The notes under the pieces: model-generated
What the model was told of the DNA's origin: nothing
Database searches by the model: none
Seen by the model: the letters and a program-made list of their open reading frames with translations, nothing else
In this document: piece after piece, positions 24,063-32,781 of the stretch
Numbering within the stretch: the stretch's first letter is position 1
Layout: every line of letters begins with the position of its first letter
Made by a program: the position numbers and the translations under genes
From: an uncultured Planctomycetaceae bacterium
Lineage (GTDB): Bacteria; Planctomycetota; Planctomycetia; Planctomycetales; Planctomycetaceae
Assembly (NCBI GenBank): GCA_903858815.1
Contig: CAIOKE010000261.1
Location: 1 to 45,663, forward strand
Length of the DNA stretch: 45,663 nucleotides
Direction of reading: 5' to 3'

Positions 24063-26768
24063 ATGATGCCAGCCATGCCCCTTCCGTCGATTCGGATCCG
24101 CTGCCTGCTGATACTTTTTTGTGGGTTGCTGCCGGATCTGTTTCGCGACACAGTATCAGCCACAGAAACCGTCTCCCTGACACCCGTTCGAGACAACTCC
24201 ATTGTCATGGTGGATGGCGAATGGAACCAGAATGCCGGAGCCAACGGCCGCATTCGTATCAAGGGTAATCAGCACATCGTTGCTATGGCGTTCGATCTTT
24301 CAGTTTTGAAAGGACGCACAGTGCGGCGTGCGCGATTGATCTGCAGTCAGGCCTCGGAAGATATTGCCGGCATCACGATTTCCACAATTGCCGTTCCCTG
24401 GGACGAAAACGCCAGTAATGGTCTGACCGCAGGAACACAGCCATTGTCCGGCTGGGGTGCACCTGGCCTGAGATTCCCGGCGGTCTGCGGCGGAAATTCC
24501 TTTACCCTGGTTCACCATACCACTCAGGCTGTCGAGAATGGAGTCTACTCGTGGGATGTCGCCCCTGACCTGATCCACGCAAACATCCTTGGCCTGGCTT
24601 TCGGTCTGGCCCTCCACGAACACTCCGCCGACTATTCCCGTAACCCTTCCATCTATGCTCGCGAGCAATCCGGCCGAGCCCCGCGACTTGAGCTGGAACT
24701 TGAGTCTGTCGCAGAGCCACCTCCGACCACCCCGACCGAGCTCAGTATCCGGATGACACCAGCGCAGGTCCCCGAATTGTCTTTTCGGGCTCCATCTGAC
24801 GGGTTCGCGCTGCAGGTCAATGTCGATGATCGGGAAGTACAGCGAACTGAAATTCCGTTGTTGCAGCCCGGTCAGCTGCAGCGAGTGCGGTTGTTCGAAT
24901 TATTGTCAGAGACTTCAACAGCGTCCCGTGTCGAGGTTGCTGTGCGAGCGATCAACAGGAGCGGGGCCGTCTCACCATGGGCAAAACTGACCACCGAGAA
25001 ATTCCCTCGTCCGCCCCGATTGACAACGATTCCCGAGAGCAGTCCACCCAGTGTGGCGGCTGAAGTCCCGGATGGAATCAGCGTTCTTCCGATCTGCGAT
25101 CGATATGACTCAGACGGACGGGCAGTTGGTGAGCTGCCCGACAACTATCGTCGCCGGAATTCGATTTTTGATGGTCGTCGCGTCACTCTCAGTGGTGCTG
25201 CCGGCGAAGTTGTATCGCTGCAGTTACTGCTGCGGGGCGAGGGACGACAGTCTGTACAAATCGATTTTCCGGGTCGCACGCCACGGATCGACCTGTTCGA
25301 GGCCGTGTACGTGAAATCAGCGGGCAGGCAGATTCCGGATCCGCTGCTGCCCCTTCCGGGCACTGTATTGCTGCAGCCACAACGAGACGTAGTGATTGCC
25401 GCTGACATATTCATCCCGTTCGAGGCCGCCGCCGGGGTCTGGTCGGGAAGTATCCGAATCAGTGATGGACGAGTGGTTCCGTTAACCGTGGAAGTACTGC
25501 CGTTTCAGATTCCGCGGACGGCATCATTCGTGTGTGAAATGAACGGCTACGGCCTGCCGGATCATGTCGACGACTATTACGCGCTGCAGCGTGCCGCCTA
25601 TGACCATCGGGTGCATCTGAACATTCTGCATTATTCGCACAACACAGCTGCACCGGGAGCTCGCAAGAGTAATCTGGACATGCGACTGCGCTCCGGGAAA
25701 CGCATGGATAATCGCCGTTATGACGCGATTGAGGCCGGCTCAGACAGCGGCTACTGGGATGACTTTGCAGTGGCCTTCGGCCCCGTCCTTGACGGCTCAT
25801 TATTTGCCGACCAGCATCGTGGACCGATCCCTGTGCCGGGATTTTATCTGACGTTTCATGAAAGCTGGCCACTCAACTGCCGCCAGTTCTTCAACGGCAA
25901 CCCGGATGCTTTTCAGGCATTCGCTGATCACCCGGAATATGCGGCGACGTGGACGAGGATCCTGCAGGATTTCGCTCATGTGGCCAGCGACAGGGGCTGG
26001 ACAAAAACACATTTCCAGGTCTATCTGAATAACAAAGGAAGTCCTGATGATCCGGCAAAATCCCCCTGGATTCTGGACGAGCCGGCGGGGTTCTGGGACT
26101 ATCGAGCACTGAAGTTTTATGGAGAGCTGACCGATGCCGGAAGAGCTTCCCATCCGCAGACGCGGATTGATTATCGAATCGACATCTCGCGTCCCGAGTA
26201 TGCTCGTGGACAGCTGGAGGGTCGAGCTGACCACTGGGTCGTATCAGCAGCGGCGTTCCGTGACTATCGATCGCTGGTTCAGGCTCAGCAGCAACGCAAT
26301 GATCTCAAACTCTGGATCTACGGCAGTACCCCGGATGTGCATCAATCCAGTCGCAGCCTGCAGGCATGGGCTGTCGACTCGTGGCTTGCCGGGGCTTCCG
26401 GGCTGGTTCCATGGCAGACGGTCAACAAGACGGGCAGTGCCCTGCGTGAGGCCGATCCGTTGGGTGTATTTATTATGGACAGCAGTGTGGGGGACCGCCC
26501 TGTAGTGCGTCAGACGCTGCGATTGAAAGCGTGGCGTGAGACGCAGCAGCTGCTGGAGTATCTGATTCTGTTGAAAACCGGCCATGATCTGACACCGGCT
26601 CAGCTGAGCGATCTGATTTCCGAGCATGTGGAGATCCGAACGGAGGTCAAACAGCAGAATGCGGAGGACGCGGGGGTGCTGCAGGCCGCGTCCATCAGTG
26701 CGGACGGCTGGGAAAGACTGCGTCAAACAGTTTCGAAGCTGCTTTCAACAGCGACCGCTCAACCCTAA
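24063..26768 (+). CDS. Secreted GH123/DUF4091-like protein
   Basis: A 901-residue exported protein. After the signal peptide (cleavage near VSATE) comes a DNRLRE-type beta domain (about residues 25-215; NSIVMVDGEWNQNAGANGRI, VRRARLICSQ), then a fibronectin-like stretch. The C-terminal about 550 residues resemble GH123-like/DUF4091 proteins: a beta region with PDPLLPLPGTV and VWSGSIRISDGRVVPLTVEV, then a barrel-like part with many aromatic residues (FHESWPLNCRQFF, LNNKGSPDDP, LDEPAGFWDYR). Probable role is cleavage of an amino-sugar-containing polysaccharide, but catalytic residues cannot be assigned with certainty. AAGGA lies before the tandem ATG-ATG start. An MFS gene follows 45 bp downstream, perhaps for product uptake. 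Confidence 0.68.
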   Translation: MMPAMPLPSIRIRCLLILFCGLLPDLFRDTVSATETVSLTPVRDNSIVMVDGEWNQNAGANGRIRIKGNQHIVAMAFDLSVLKGRTVRRARLICSQASEDIAGITISTIAVPWDENASNGLTAGTQPLSGWGAPGLRFPAVCGGNSFTLVHHTTQAVENGVYSWDVAPDLIHANILGLAFGLALHEHSADYSRNPSIYAREQSGRAPRLELELESVAEPPPTTPTELSIRMTPAQVPELSFRAPSDGFALQVNVDDREVQRTEIPLLQPGQLQRVRLFELLSETSTASRVEVAVRAINRSGAVSPWAKLTTEKFPRPPRLTTIPESSPPSVAAEVPDGISVLPICDRYDSDGRAVGELPDNYRRRNSIFDGRRVTLSGAAGEVVSLQLLLRGEGRQSVQIDFPGRTPRIDLFEAVYVKSAGRQIPDPLLPLPGTVLLQPQRDVVIAADIFIPFEAAAGVWSGSIRISDGRVVPLTVEVLPFQIPRTASFVCEMNGYGLPDHVDDYYALQRAAYDHRVHLNILHYSHNTAAPGARKSNLDMRLRSGKRMDNRRYDAIEAGSDSGYWDDFAVAFGPVLDGSLFADQHRGPIPVPGFYLTFHESWPLNCRQFFNGNPDAFQAFADHPEYAATWTRILQDFAHVASDRGWTKTHFQVYLNNKGSPDDPAKSPWILDEPAGFWDYRALKFYGELTDAGRASHPQTRIDYRIDISRPEYARGQLEGRADHWVVSAAAFRDYRSLVQAQQQRNDLKLWIYGSTPDVHQSSRSLQAWAVDSWLAGASGLVPWQTVNKTGSALREADPLGVFIMDSSVGDRPVVRQTLRLKAWRETQQLLEYLILLKTGHDLTPAQLSDLISEHVEIRTEVKQQNAEDAGVLQAASISADGWERLRQTVSKLLSTATAQP

Positions 26769-26813
26769 GATTCTGCTTTCCGAACTTTTCTGTTGGTACC
26801 AGAGGCAGCATTC

Positions 26814-28067
26814 ATGGCAGCGGGAAATTCAGACAGTGGCCTGACAGATTACGGTTCGCTGGCGTGGCTGATCGTATTGCTGCTGTTTCCCGTTGCGCTG
26901 CTGAACTATCTGGACCGGCAGATGCTGGCGGCGATGAAAACCTCGATGATCGCGGACATCCCGGGGATCGAAACCAAAGAAAACTGGGGACTGGTCCTGG
27001 GTGTCTTTAAGTGGGTCTATGCGGGACTCAGCCCATTCGGTGGCTATGTGGCAGACCGTATCAGTCGACGCCATGTGATCTGTCTCAGCCTGCTGGTCTG
27101 GTCGCTGGTAACGTGGCTGACTGCCGACGTTCGGACTTTTGAACAGCTGTTGCTGATGCGTGCTCTGATGGGCATCAGTGAAGCGTTTTATATTCCGGCG
27201 GCGCTGGCCATGATTACCGATTTTCATACCGGGCGCAATCGATCACTGGCTGTGGGTATCCATCAGACTGGGATCTACATCGGACTGATCCTGGGTGGCA
27301 TGGCAGGCTACGCAGCGGAGCAACCGGCAATTGGCTGGCGATTTGTGTTTTCCAGTTGTGGGCTGATCGGAATCCTGTACGCGCTGCCTCTGATGCTCAT
27401 CCTGAAGAATCCACCCCGGACTGCAGCTCGGCAACCCTTTAACCCGGTGCAGACTCTGCATTCACTGCTGAGCAATGTCAACTTTCTTCTGCTGGTGCTG
27501 TACTTCACACTACCAGCGATTGCCGGCTGGGTTGTGCGTGACTGGATGCCCGACATCCTGCGCGAAAAGTTTTCACTTAGTCAGGGCAAAGCAGGGCTGG
27601 TTTCAACGTTTGTGCATCCAGCCAGTATTGCCGGTGCAGCTCTTGGTGGATTTCTTGCAGATCGCTGGATGATTCGCAGTCATCGTGGTCGCATTTACAT
27701 CAGCGCTATCGGCATGGCCATGTTTCTGCCTTCACTGTATGCTGTCGGCAGTGCACCGACGCAGTTCACAGCGATGGCGGGACTCGTCCTGTTCGGCCTT
27801 GGCTGGGGATTCTTCGACTGCAACAACATGCCGATTCTGTGCCAGATCGCCCGACCTGAACTGAGGGCCACCGGATACGGAATCATGAACCTGGTCAGTA
27901 TCAGCTGTGGCGGATTTGGTGACTGGGGTTTTGGCTGGTTGCGAGATCGAAATGTCCCGGTGAATCTCATCTTCGGAGCCTTTGCACTGGTAGCCGCGCT
28001 GTCCATTGTGATTGTTCTGCTGATCCGACCTCAGACACAGGATGAACATGTCGGCACTCAGGCCTGA
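26814..28067 (+). CDS. MFS transporter, sugar/organic-anion type
   Basis: A 417-residue MFS permease with 12 predicted helices. Family features: NYLDRQMLAAM in helix 1, the cytoplasmic signature GGYVADRISRRHVI after helix 2, RALMGISEAFYIPAA in helix 4, and GGFLADRWMIRSHRGR in the second half. The NYxDR and G-x-x-E-A-x-x-x-P-A pattern is like the anion:cation symporter (hexuronate-type) subgroup, so a sugar acid or related anion is a reasonable guess. The ATG at 26814 has AGAGG 8 bases upstream; the frame continues to a TTG at 26793. It lies between a GH123-like gene and a glycosyltransferase gene whose start overlaps its stop. Confidence 0.88.
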   Translation: MAAGNSDSGLTDYGSLAWLIVLLLFPVALLNYLDRQMLAAMKTSMIADIPGIETKENWGLVLGVFKWVYAGLSPFGGYVADRISRRHVICLSLLVWSLVTWLTADVRTFEQLLLMRALMGISEAFYIPAALAMITDFHTGRNRSLAVGIHQTGIYIGLILGGMAGYAAEQPAIGWRFVFSSCGLIGILYALPLMLILKNPPRTAARQPFNPVQTLHSLLSNVNFLLLVLYFTLPAIAGWVVRDWMPDILREKFSLSQGKAGLVSTFVHPASIAGAALGGFLADRWMIRSHRGRIYISAIGMAMFLPSLYAVGSAPTQFTAMAGLVLFGLGWGFFDCNNMPILCQIARPELRATGYGIMNLVSISCGGFGDWGFGWLRDRNVPVNLIFGAFALVAALSIVIVLLIRPQTQDEHVGTQA

Positions 28068-29346
28068 CAATCCAGCCAGTACGTGTGTGGCCCGATCCGC
28101 GCCGCTGACTGCAACTCAGCTGCGCTGGCTTTCAGGGCTGCTGCTGCTGTCCCTGTTGCTGCGTGTCAGCGCCGCGTTTGGCATCGACCTGTATGTCCAG
28201 CAGGCGGGACGCCAGTTTCTGGTCGAGGGTGACGCAAATGGATACTGGGAACTGGCCCGGCATCTCGCACTTGGCGAGGAGTATGCGATCCATTCGCCAC
28301 CGCGCCGCATTCTCAGGACGCCCGGCTTTCCGTTGCTGCTGGCTGCCAGTATTCGACTGTTTGGAGACAGCATCACAAGGGCCTCGCTGGTACTGGCCAC
28401 TGTCGGCAGTATCTGCTGTCTGCAGCTCTTTGTGCTGACACGGCGACTGGCGGGAACCGGACCAGCGATTGTGGCTTTGGCCATCGCCGCAGTGTCACCG
28501 CTGCAGATTGCCACGTCCGTCCAGATTCTCTCGGAAGGCTGGTTCACATGCTGGGTGCTGGCCAGTCTGCTGACACTGGAACCGCTGCTGCGGCAGGCTC
28601 CCGGACTTCCCGGACGCCGCTCTCTGTTGCAGGCCCTGCTGGCTGGCGTGGCTGCTGGAATTGGAACCCTCGTACGTCCCGGCTGGATCCTGTGGCCGGT
28701 GCTGGCCAGCATTCTGCTGCTGTGGCTGCACCGTGAAAGATTGCGGTGGGGAGTGCTGCTGGCCGGTCTGCTGTGCCTTGCTGCATGGCTGACACTGCTG
28801 CCGTGGGCTGCCAGAAACTATCACGTCAGTGGCCTGTGGGTGCATACATCTCTGTGGTCCGGCCCCAGCCTGTATGATGGCCTGAATCCCGATGCCACGG
28901 GGGCCAGCGACATGCGTTTTCTGGACACCGAGGGTCTGTACCAGCGGTTTTCCGAAGCTGAGGTCAACGAGCAGTATAAACAGCGAGCATTCGACTTTGT
29001 GCTGAAAAATCCTCTGCGAACGCTGCAGCTGGCCTTCACCAAAATGCTCAGATTCCTCAGCCCAACTCTGCATGCACCCGGGCTGGCCTTTCCCCTGCTC
29101 AACTTTTTCCTCGGAATTTGGTATGTTTTCCTCGGTTTTCTGACAATTCAAGGCCTGTTAGCCAACCGTATCAGCCTCTCCTCAAGATTGCTGCTGATTC
29201 TGCCTTTTCTGCAGTTCCTGGCGGTTCATATGGTCTTTGTGGGATCCGTCAGGTATCGTTTACCAGTGGAAATGCCACTGATGACGGTGGCAGCCTGCGG
29301 ATTGGTCACACTGCTGTCGAAACGTGGCAGGCGACCGCAGCCCTGA
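28048..29346 (+). CDS. GT39/ArnT-like membrane glycosyltransferase
   Basis: A 432-residue polytopic membrane protein resembling dolichyl-phosphate-mannose/ArnT-type (GT39, GT-C fold) glycosyltransferases, which move a sugar from a polyprenyl-phosphate carrier to a target outside the membrane. After the first helix comes the typical loop with acidic residues and aromatics (FLVEGDANGYWELARHLALGEEY) and then RTPGFPLLLAASIRLFG. Further helices follow, with a C-terminal PVEMPLMTVAA segment. The start overlaps the MFS gene by 20 bp. ATG 28048 has AGGA 5 bases upstream; ATG 28042 is the alternative. The AsmA-like gene follows by 27 bp. Donor and acceptor are unknown. Confidence 0.8.
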   Translation: MSALRPDNPASTCVARSAPLTATQLRWLSGLLLLSLLLRVSAAFGIDLYVQQAGRQFLVEGDANGYWELARHLALGEEYAIHSPPRRILRTPGFPLLLAASIRLFGDSITRASLVLATVGSICCLQLFVLTRRLAGTGPAIVALAIAAVSPLQIATSVQILSEGWFTCWVLASLLTLEPLLRQAPGLPGRRSLLQALLAGVAAGIGTLVRPGWILWPVLASILLLWLHRERLRWGVLLAGLLCLAAWLTLLPWAARNYHVSGLWVHTSLWSGPSLYDGLNPDATGASDMRFLDTEGLYQRFSEAEVNEQYKQRAFDFVLKNPLRTLQLAFTKMLRFLSPTLHAPGLAFPLLNFFLGIWYVFLGFLTIQGLLANRISLSSRLLLILPFLQFLAVHMVFVGSVRYRLPVEMPLMTVAACGLVTLLSKRGRRPQP

Positions 29347-29373
29347 CATGGAACGGGCAACGGGCAAGGACGC

Positions 29374-32300
29374 ATGCGTTTTTTTTCGGTCATTCGCTGG
29401 ATGCTGCTGATTGTGGTGACGGTCGTCGCGATCGTCTTCGCAGGTGGTGGCTTGCTGTGGCTGCAGAAGGACCAGTGGCTCAGGGAACGACTGGTCCGCA
29501 CCTTCGAAACTCGCGCTCCGCAACTTTCACTGCATGTCGATGAAATTCGTCTGCCAGGAACGGCCACGCTGCAGTTGAACGGTGTTGAGGTTCGTGATCG
29601 CAGCACGGGCAGGGTCCTTGTACGCATCAGTGAAATCCAGGCCGAAATCGATGATGCGCAACTGCTGGAACAGCAGCAACTGCTGCTGCGCAGCCTGCGA
29701 TTGTCTGGTGTGGATCTGCTGTTGAAACGAACGGCTGAAGGCCGCTGGAACTGGCAGGACTACACGTTCCCACAACCGGCCAGCCAGGTCTTCACGCCAC
29801 CACAGCTGCGTGTTGAGGATCTGCGGATGCAGCTGATTCTGGAACACGCCGGCGCGGTGCCTCCGGCTGAACTGCTGCTGTCAGTGCCCGACTTTCAGGC
29901 AATCCCGGCATCCGGTGAGCAATATGATGTTGCGGGCAGGGTTGTTCTGCCTGGTGCCGGTACGCTCGCACTCGAAGGAGACCTTGACCTGAAATCCCGC
30001 AGCTGGATGCTGGCTGGTCGCGTCCGGGACGTTGCTGCCGATCAGAATCTGCTGACGATCGCTCAATCCACCATGCCACAGCTCTCTGAAAAACTCAGCG
30101 AGTTCGAGCAGACGCTGAACACAGCTCTGCAGCCCGCCCTGCAGGATCGACATCCCGAACCCAGCGGACAGACATCAGGCAATGGAGTCTCTGGAGCACT
30201 CAGTGTAGGCAGTGGTGACGCATCACTGCGATTTGTCGGCCTGATTGATGTGGACTTCGAAGCGAAACGAGCTCCCGATGCCGCAATTCCGGACCTGCAG
30301 TTAAAGGTCGCCGTTCGTGAAGGTTCGCTGGCATGTCCGGTGCTGCCATGGCGGTTTGCCGGAATTGCCGCTTCGCTCGCAGTCACCAACGCGGCCTGCA
30401 GAATCGAGCTGCAGTCAGCGCGCGATGGCAATGCACTGGTCACCGGCCAATGCACTATCCCACTCGGAAATTCCGACATCATCCCCGAAGCGACTCTGCA
30501 TGTGGAAAACTTTCCTGTCACTATGCAGATGAAATCTCTTGTGCCTCCCAAATCGCAGCGATTCTTTGACCAGTTTCAGCCGGGCGGAACACTCACTGGA
30601 GAAGCTGTGCTGAGGCGTATGGCCTCCGGTCGCTGGGTGCCTGTTTCCGTGCAGGCAACATCTCAGGATGCAACCGTCAGATTCCATCGCTTCCGACAAC
30701 AGGTCACTGGTGTTCGAGCCCAGTTGAAACAGCGTCCGCTGCCTGCAGCTGAAGCTTCGATGCAGGATGTCGTGTTTGATGTGCAGGCCGCTGGTGCGGT
30801 GGGCACCAACACAGTGAGCGCCGTTGGCTGGATCCGGAATCCGGGCCCCGAACTGGAACTGCGATTTGATGTCCATGCCGATGTCGTACCACTGGATACG
30901 GCTTTTCGGGATGCTCTCGATGAACCTGCTCGCAGGGTTATTGAAAGTCTGAATCTGACTGGCGAGGCCACGGCTGACATTGAGTGCTATCGGGAACCTG
31001 GACTTGATCGCCCCACAGACATTCGTCTGACGGGAAATGTCCGCAATTCAAAACTGCGATTTCGCGGATTCCCTTACGATATTGACGATCTTTCGGGACT
31101 CGTTCGATTCCATTCGAAGCAGAAACGCTGGACATTTGAAAACCTGTCCGGCCGACACGGGACGGGAGAACTTTCTGGTGAAGGTTCGTGGGTCGGCTTG
31201 CCGGCTCCCGGGCTGTTGAATCTGACGGTTCAGTCGCGGAACGGTGCTCTCGACGCTGATCTCTTCAACGCTCTGCCTCCTGCTGCCCGCTCCGTCTGGT
31301 CCATTGTCAACCCCACAGGACAGGCGGACGTGACGGCGCTGATTTCGTGGACTTCAGCACCTGGCTCGAAGGCCAGAGTCAGCCTGCAGGACGTGCATGT
31401 TTACAATGCACGCATCTGTCCGCAGCCCTTTCCCTACCCAATGGAAATTGTGTCGGCACGGCTCAATTACGAGCCCGATAGTGCGGACCTGGCGGGACGT
31501 CAACACTGTGAAATTCAGTCGCTTAACGCCCGTCATGAAGGCAGTGAAATCTCGGCTTCAGGCTGGGCAGAAGTCAATCCGGCAGGAGAGTGGCAACTGC
31601 ACCTGAACGATCTGAGCGCCAGCCGTGTGCGACCGGACGATGAATTGCGAGCGGCCCTGCCGGACAGCTGGCGACAGATCCTGTCCAGGCTGGGTGAGGC
31701 CGGACTGATTTCCCTTGAGTCCTCAGAGATTGATTTTCGCGGGCTTGTGGATCACTCGGCCGCTCCGACAGCGGCATGGCGTGTCAACTGCCTGCTCGAG
31801 GACTGCGAAATCAACGCCGGCCTTGGCCTGACCAATGTGAATGGTCGAGTGCGTGCCGGGGGAAGCTGGGATGGTGTTGACCTGAACAGCGAGGGCGACC
31901 TGCAACTTTCCAGCCTGAGCGTGCTCGATATGCGTCTCGACAGCATTTCCGGCCCGTGGAAGGTTACCAATGAAGAGCTGGTGCTGGGCCATCGCGACGT
32001 CATATTGGGCAAAGCCAGACCTCAGGAAGTGGCCCTGGCTGAACGAATTCAGGGTCAGGCGTTCGGTGGTCGCCTTGAGATGGATGGCCTTGTCAATCTG
32101 CGTGCCGGCACATCATGGCGATTCTTTGGCGAGCTGCGAAATGCTCTGCTGGAGCAGTATGCACGCCAGCAGGCGCCGGAACAGCGAAACCTGCGCGGAG
32201 TGCTGAATTCGTGGGTCTTTGTCTCCGGAGACAGTGATCAGACCAGCGCTCTGAAGGGACGCGGTCAGGTGCAGATCAGTCCCGCGGCACTCTATGAAAC

Positions 32301-32775
32301 CCCTGTTGTACTGGAGCTGCTTCGAGCGCTGCCGCAGCTGAACTTCGCGGTTAACGATCGCACCGCCTTCAACCATGCTCTGATGACCTTTGAAATTGCG
32401 GATTCGGCCTTCTGGTTCGACCCGATTGATCTGGTGGGTGAATCCATTTCACTGCGCGGTCGCGGACGAATTGGATTTGAGGGCGACGTGGTGCTGGACT
32501 TCTTTTCGCGACCGAATCGCGGACCCGGACTCCGAAATCCCATCAGTGATATCCTGACCACCAGTGCTACGCAGTGGGTCACAGTGCAGGTTCGCGGCAC
32601 CATAAATCGACCGCAGACCACTGTCAGCAACCGACCGCAGATCAACGAACCGCTGCGGCAGTTCCTTGCCACGTTCGAGCCCAGACCCGGTGCTCCCGCT
32701 CCTTCACTTGTCATTCCGAATGCGTTCGGACTTTCGTTTGGTCAGCCTCCTGCCAGAAATCGCCGTCAGAACTGA
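29374..32775 (+). CDS. AsmA/TamB-like envelope protein
   Basis: A 1,133-residue protein with one N-terminal helix (about residues 9-30, MLLIVVTVVAIVFAGGGLLWL) and a long periplasmic beta-rich region. Right after the anchor comes the AsmA-type pattern LVRTFETRAPQLSLHVDEIRLPG...LQLNGVEVRDRSTGRVLVRI. Repeated short strands follow. The C-terminal region resembles the AsmA-like C-terminal domain (LKGRGQVQISPAALYETPVVLELLRALPQ, FDPIDLVGESISLRGRGRIGFEGDVVLDF). AsmA-like proteins form hydrophobic grooves for lipid transport between membranes. AAGGA lies 4-5 bases before the ATG. It is flanked closely by the GT39 (27 bp) and esterase (6 bp) genes, indicating one operon. The C-terminal tail is Pro/Arg-rich. 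Confidence 0.8.
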   Translation: MRFFSVIRWMLLIVVTVVAIVFAGGGLLWLQKDQWLRERLVRTFETRAPQLSLHVDEIRLPGTATLQLNGVEVRDRSTGRVLVRISEIQAEIDDAQLLEQQQLLLRSLRLSGVDLLLKRTAEGRWNWQDYTFPQPASQVFTPPQLRVEDLRMQLILEHAGAVPPAELLLSVPDFQAIPASGEQYDVAGRVVLPGAGTLALEGDLDLKSRSWMLAGRVRDVAADQNLLTIAQSTMPQLSEKLSEFEQTLNTALQPALQDRHPEPSGQTSGNGVSGALSVGSGDASLRFVGLIDVDFEAKRAPDAAIPDLQLKVAVREGSLACPVLPWRFAGIAASLAVTNAACRIELQSARDGNALVTGQCTIPLGNSDIIPEATLHVENFPVTMQMKSLVPPKSQRFFDQFQPGGTLTGEAVLRRMASGRWVPVSVQATSQDATVRFHRFRQQVTGVRAQLKQRPLPAAEASMQDVVFDVQAAGAVGTNTVSAVGWIRNPGPELELRFDVHADVVPLDTAFRDALDEPARRVIESLNLTGEATADIECYREPGLDRPTDIRLTGNVRNSKLRFRGFPYDIDDLSGLVRFHSKQKRWTFENLSGRHGTGELSGEGSWVGLPAPGLLNLTVQSRNGALDADLFNALPPAARSVWSIVNPTGQADVTALISWTSAPGSKARVSLQDVHVYNARICPQPFPYPMEIVSARLNYEPDSADLAGRQHCEIQSLNARHEGSEISASGWAEVNPAGEWQLHLNDLSASRVRPDDELRAALPDSWRQILSRLGEAGLISLESSEIDFRGLVDHSAAPTAAWRVNCLLEDCEINAGLGLTNVNGRVRAGGSWDGVDLNSEGDLQLSSLSVLDMRLDSISGPWKVTNEELVLGHRDVILGKARPQEVALAERIQGQAFGGRLEMDGLVNLRAGTSWRFFGELRNALLEQYARQQAPEQRNLRGVLNSWVFVSGDSDQTSALKGRGQVQISPAALYETPVVLELLRALPQLNFAVNDRTAFNHALMTFEIADSAFWFDPIDLVGESISLRGRGRIGFEGDVVLDFFSRPNRGPGLRNPISDILTTSATQWVTVQVRGTINRPQTTVSNRPQINEPLRQFLATFEPRPGAPAPSLVIPNAFGLSFGQPPARNRRQN

Positions 32776-32781
32776 GCCCCC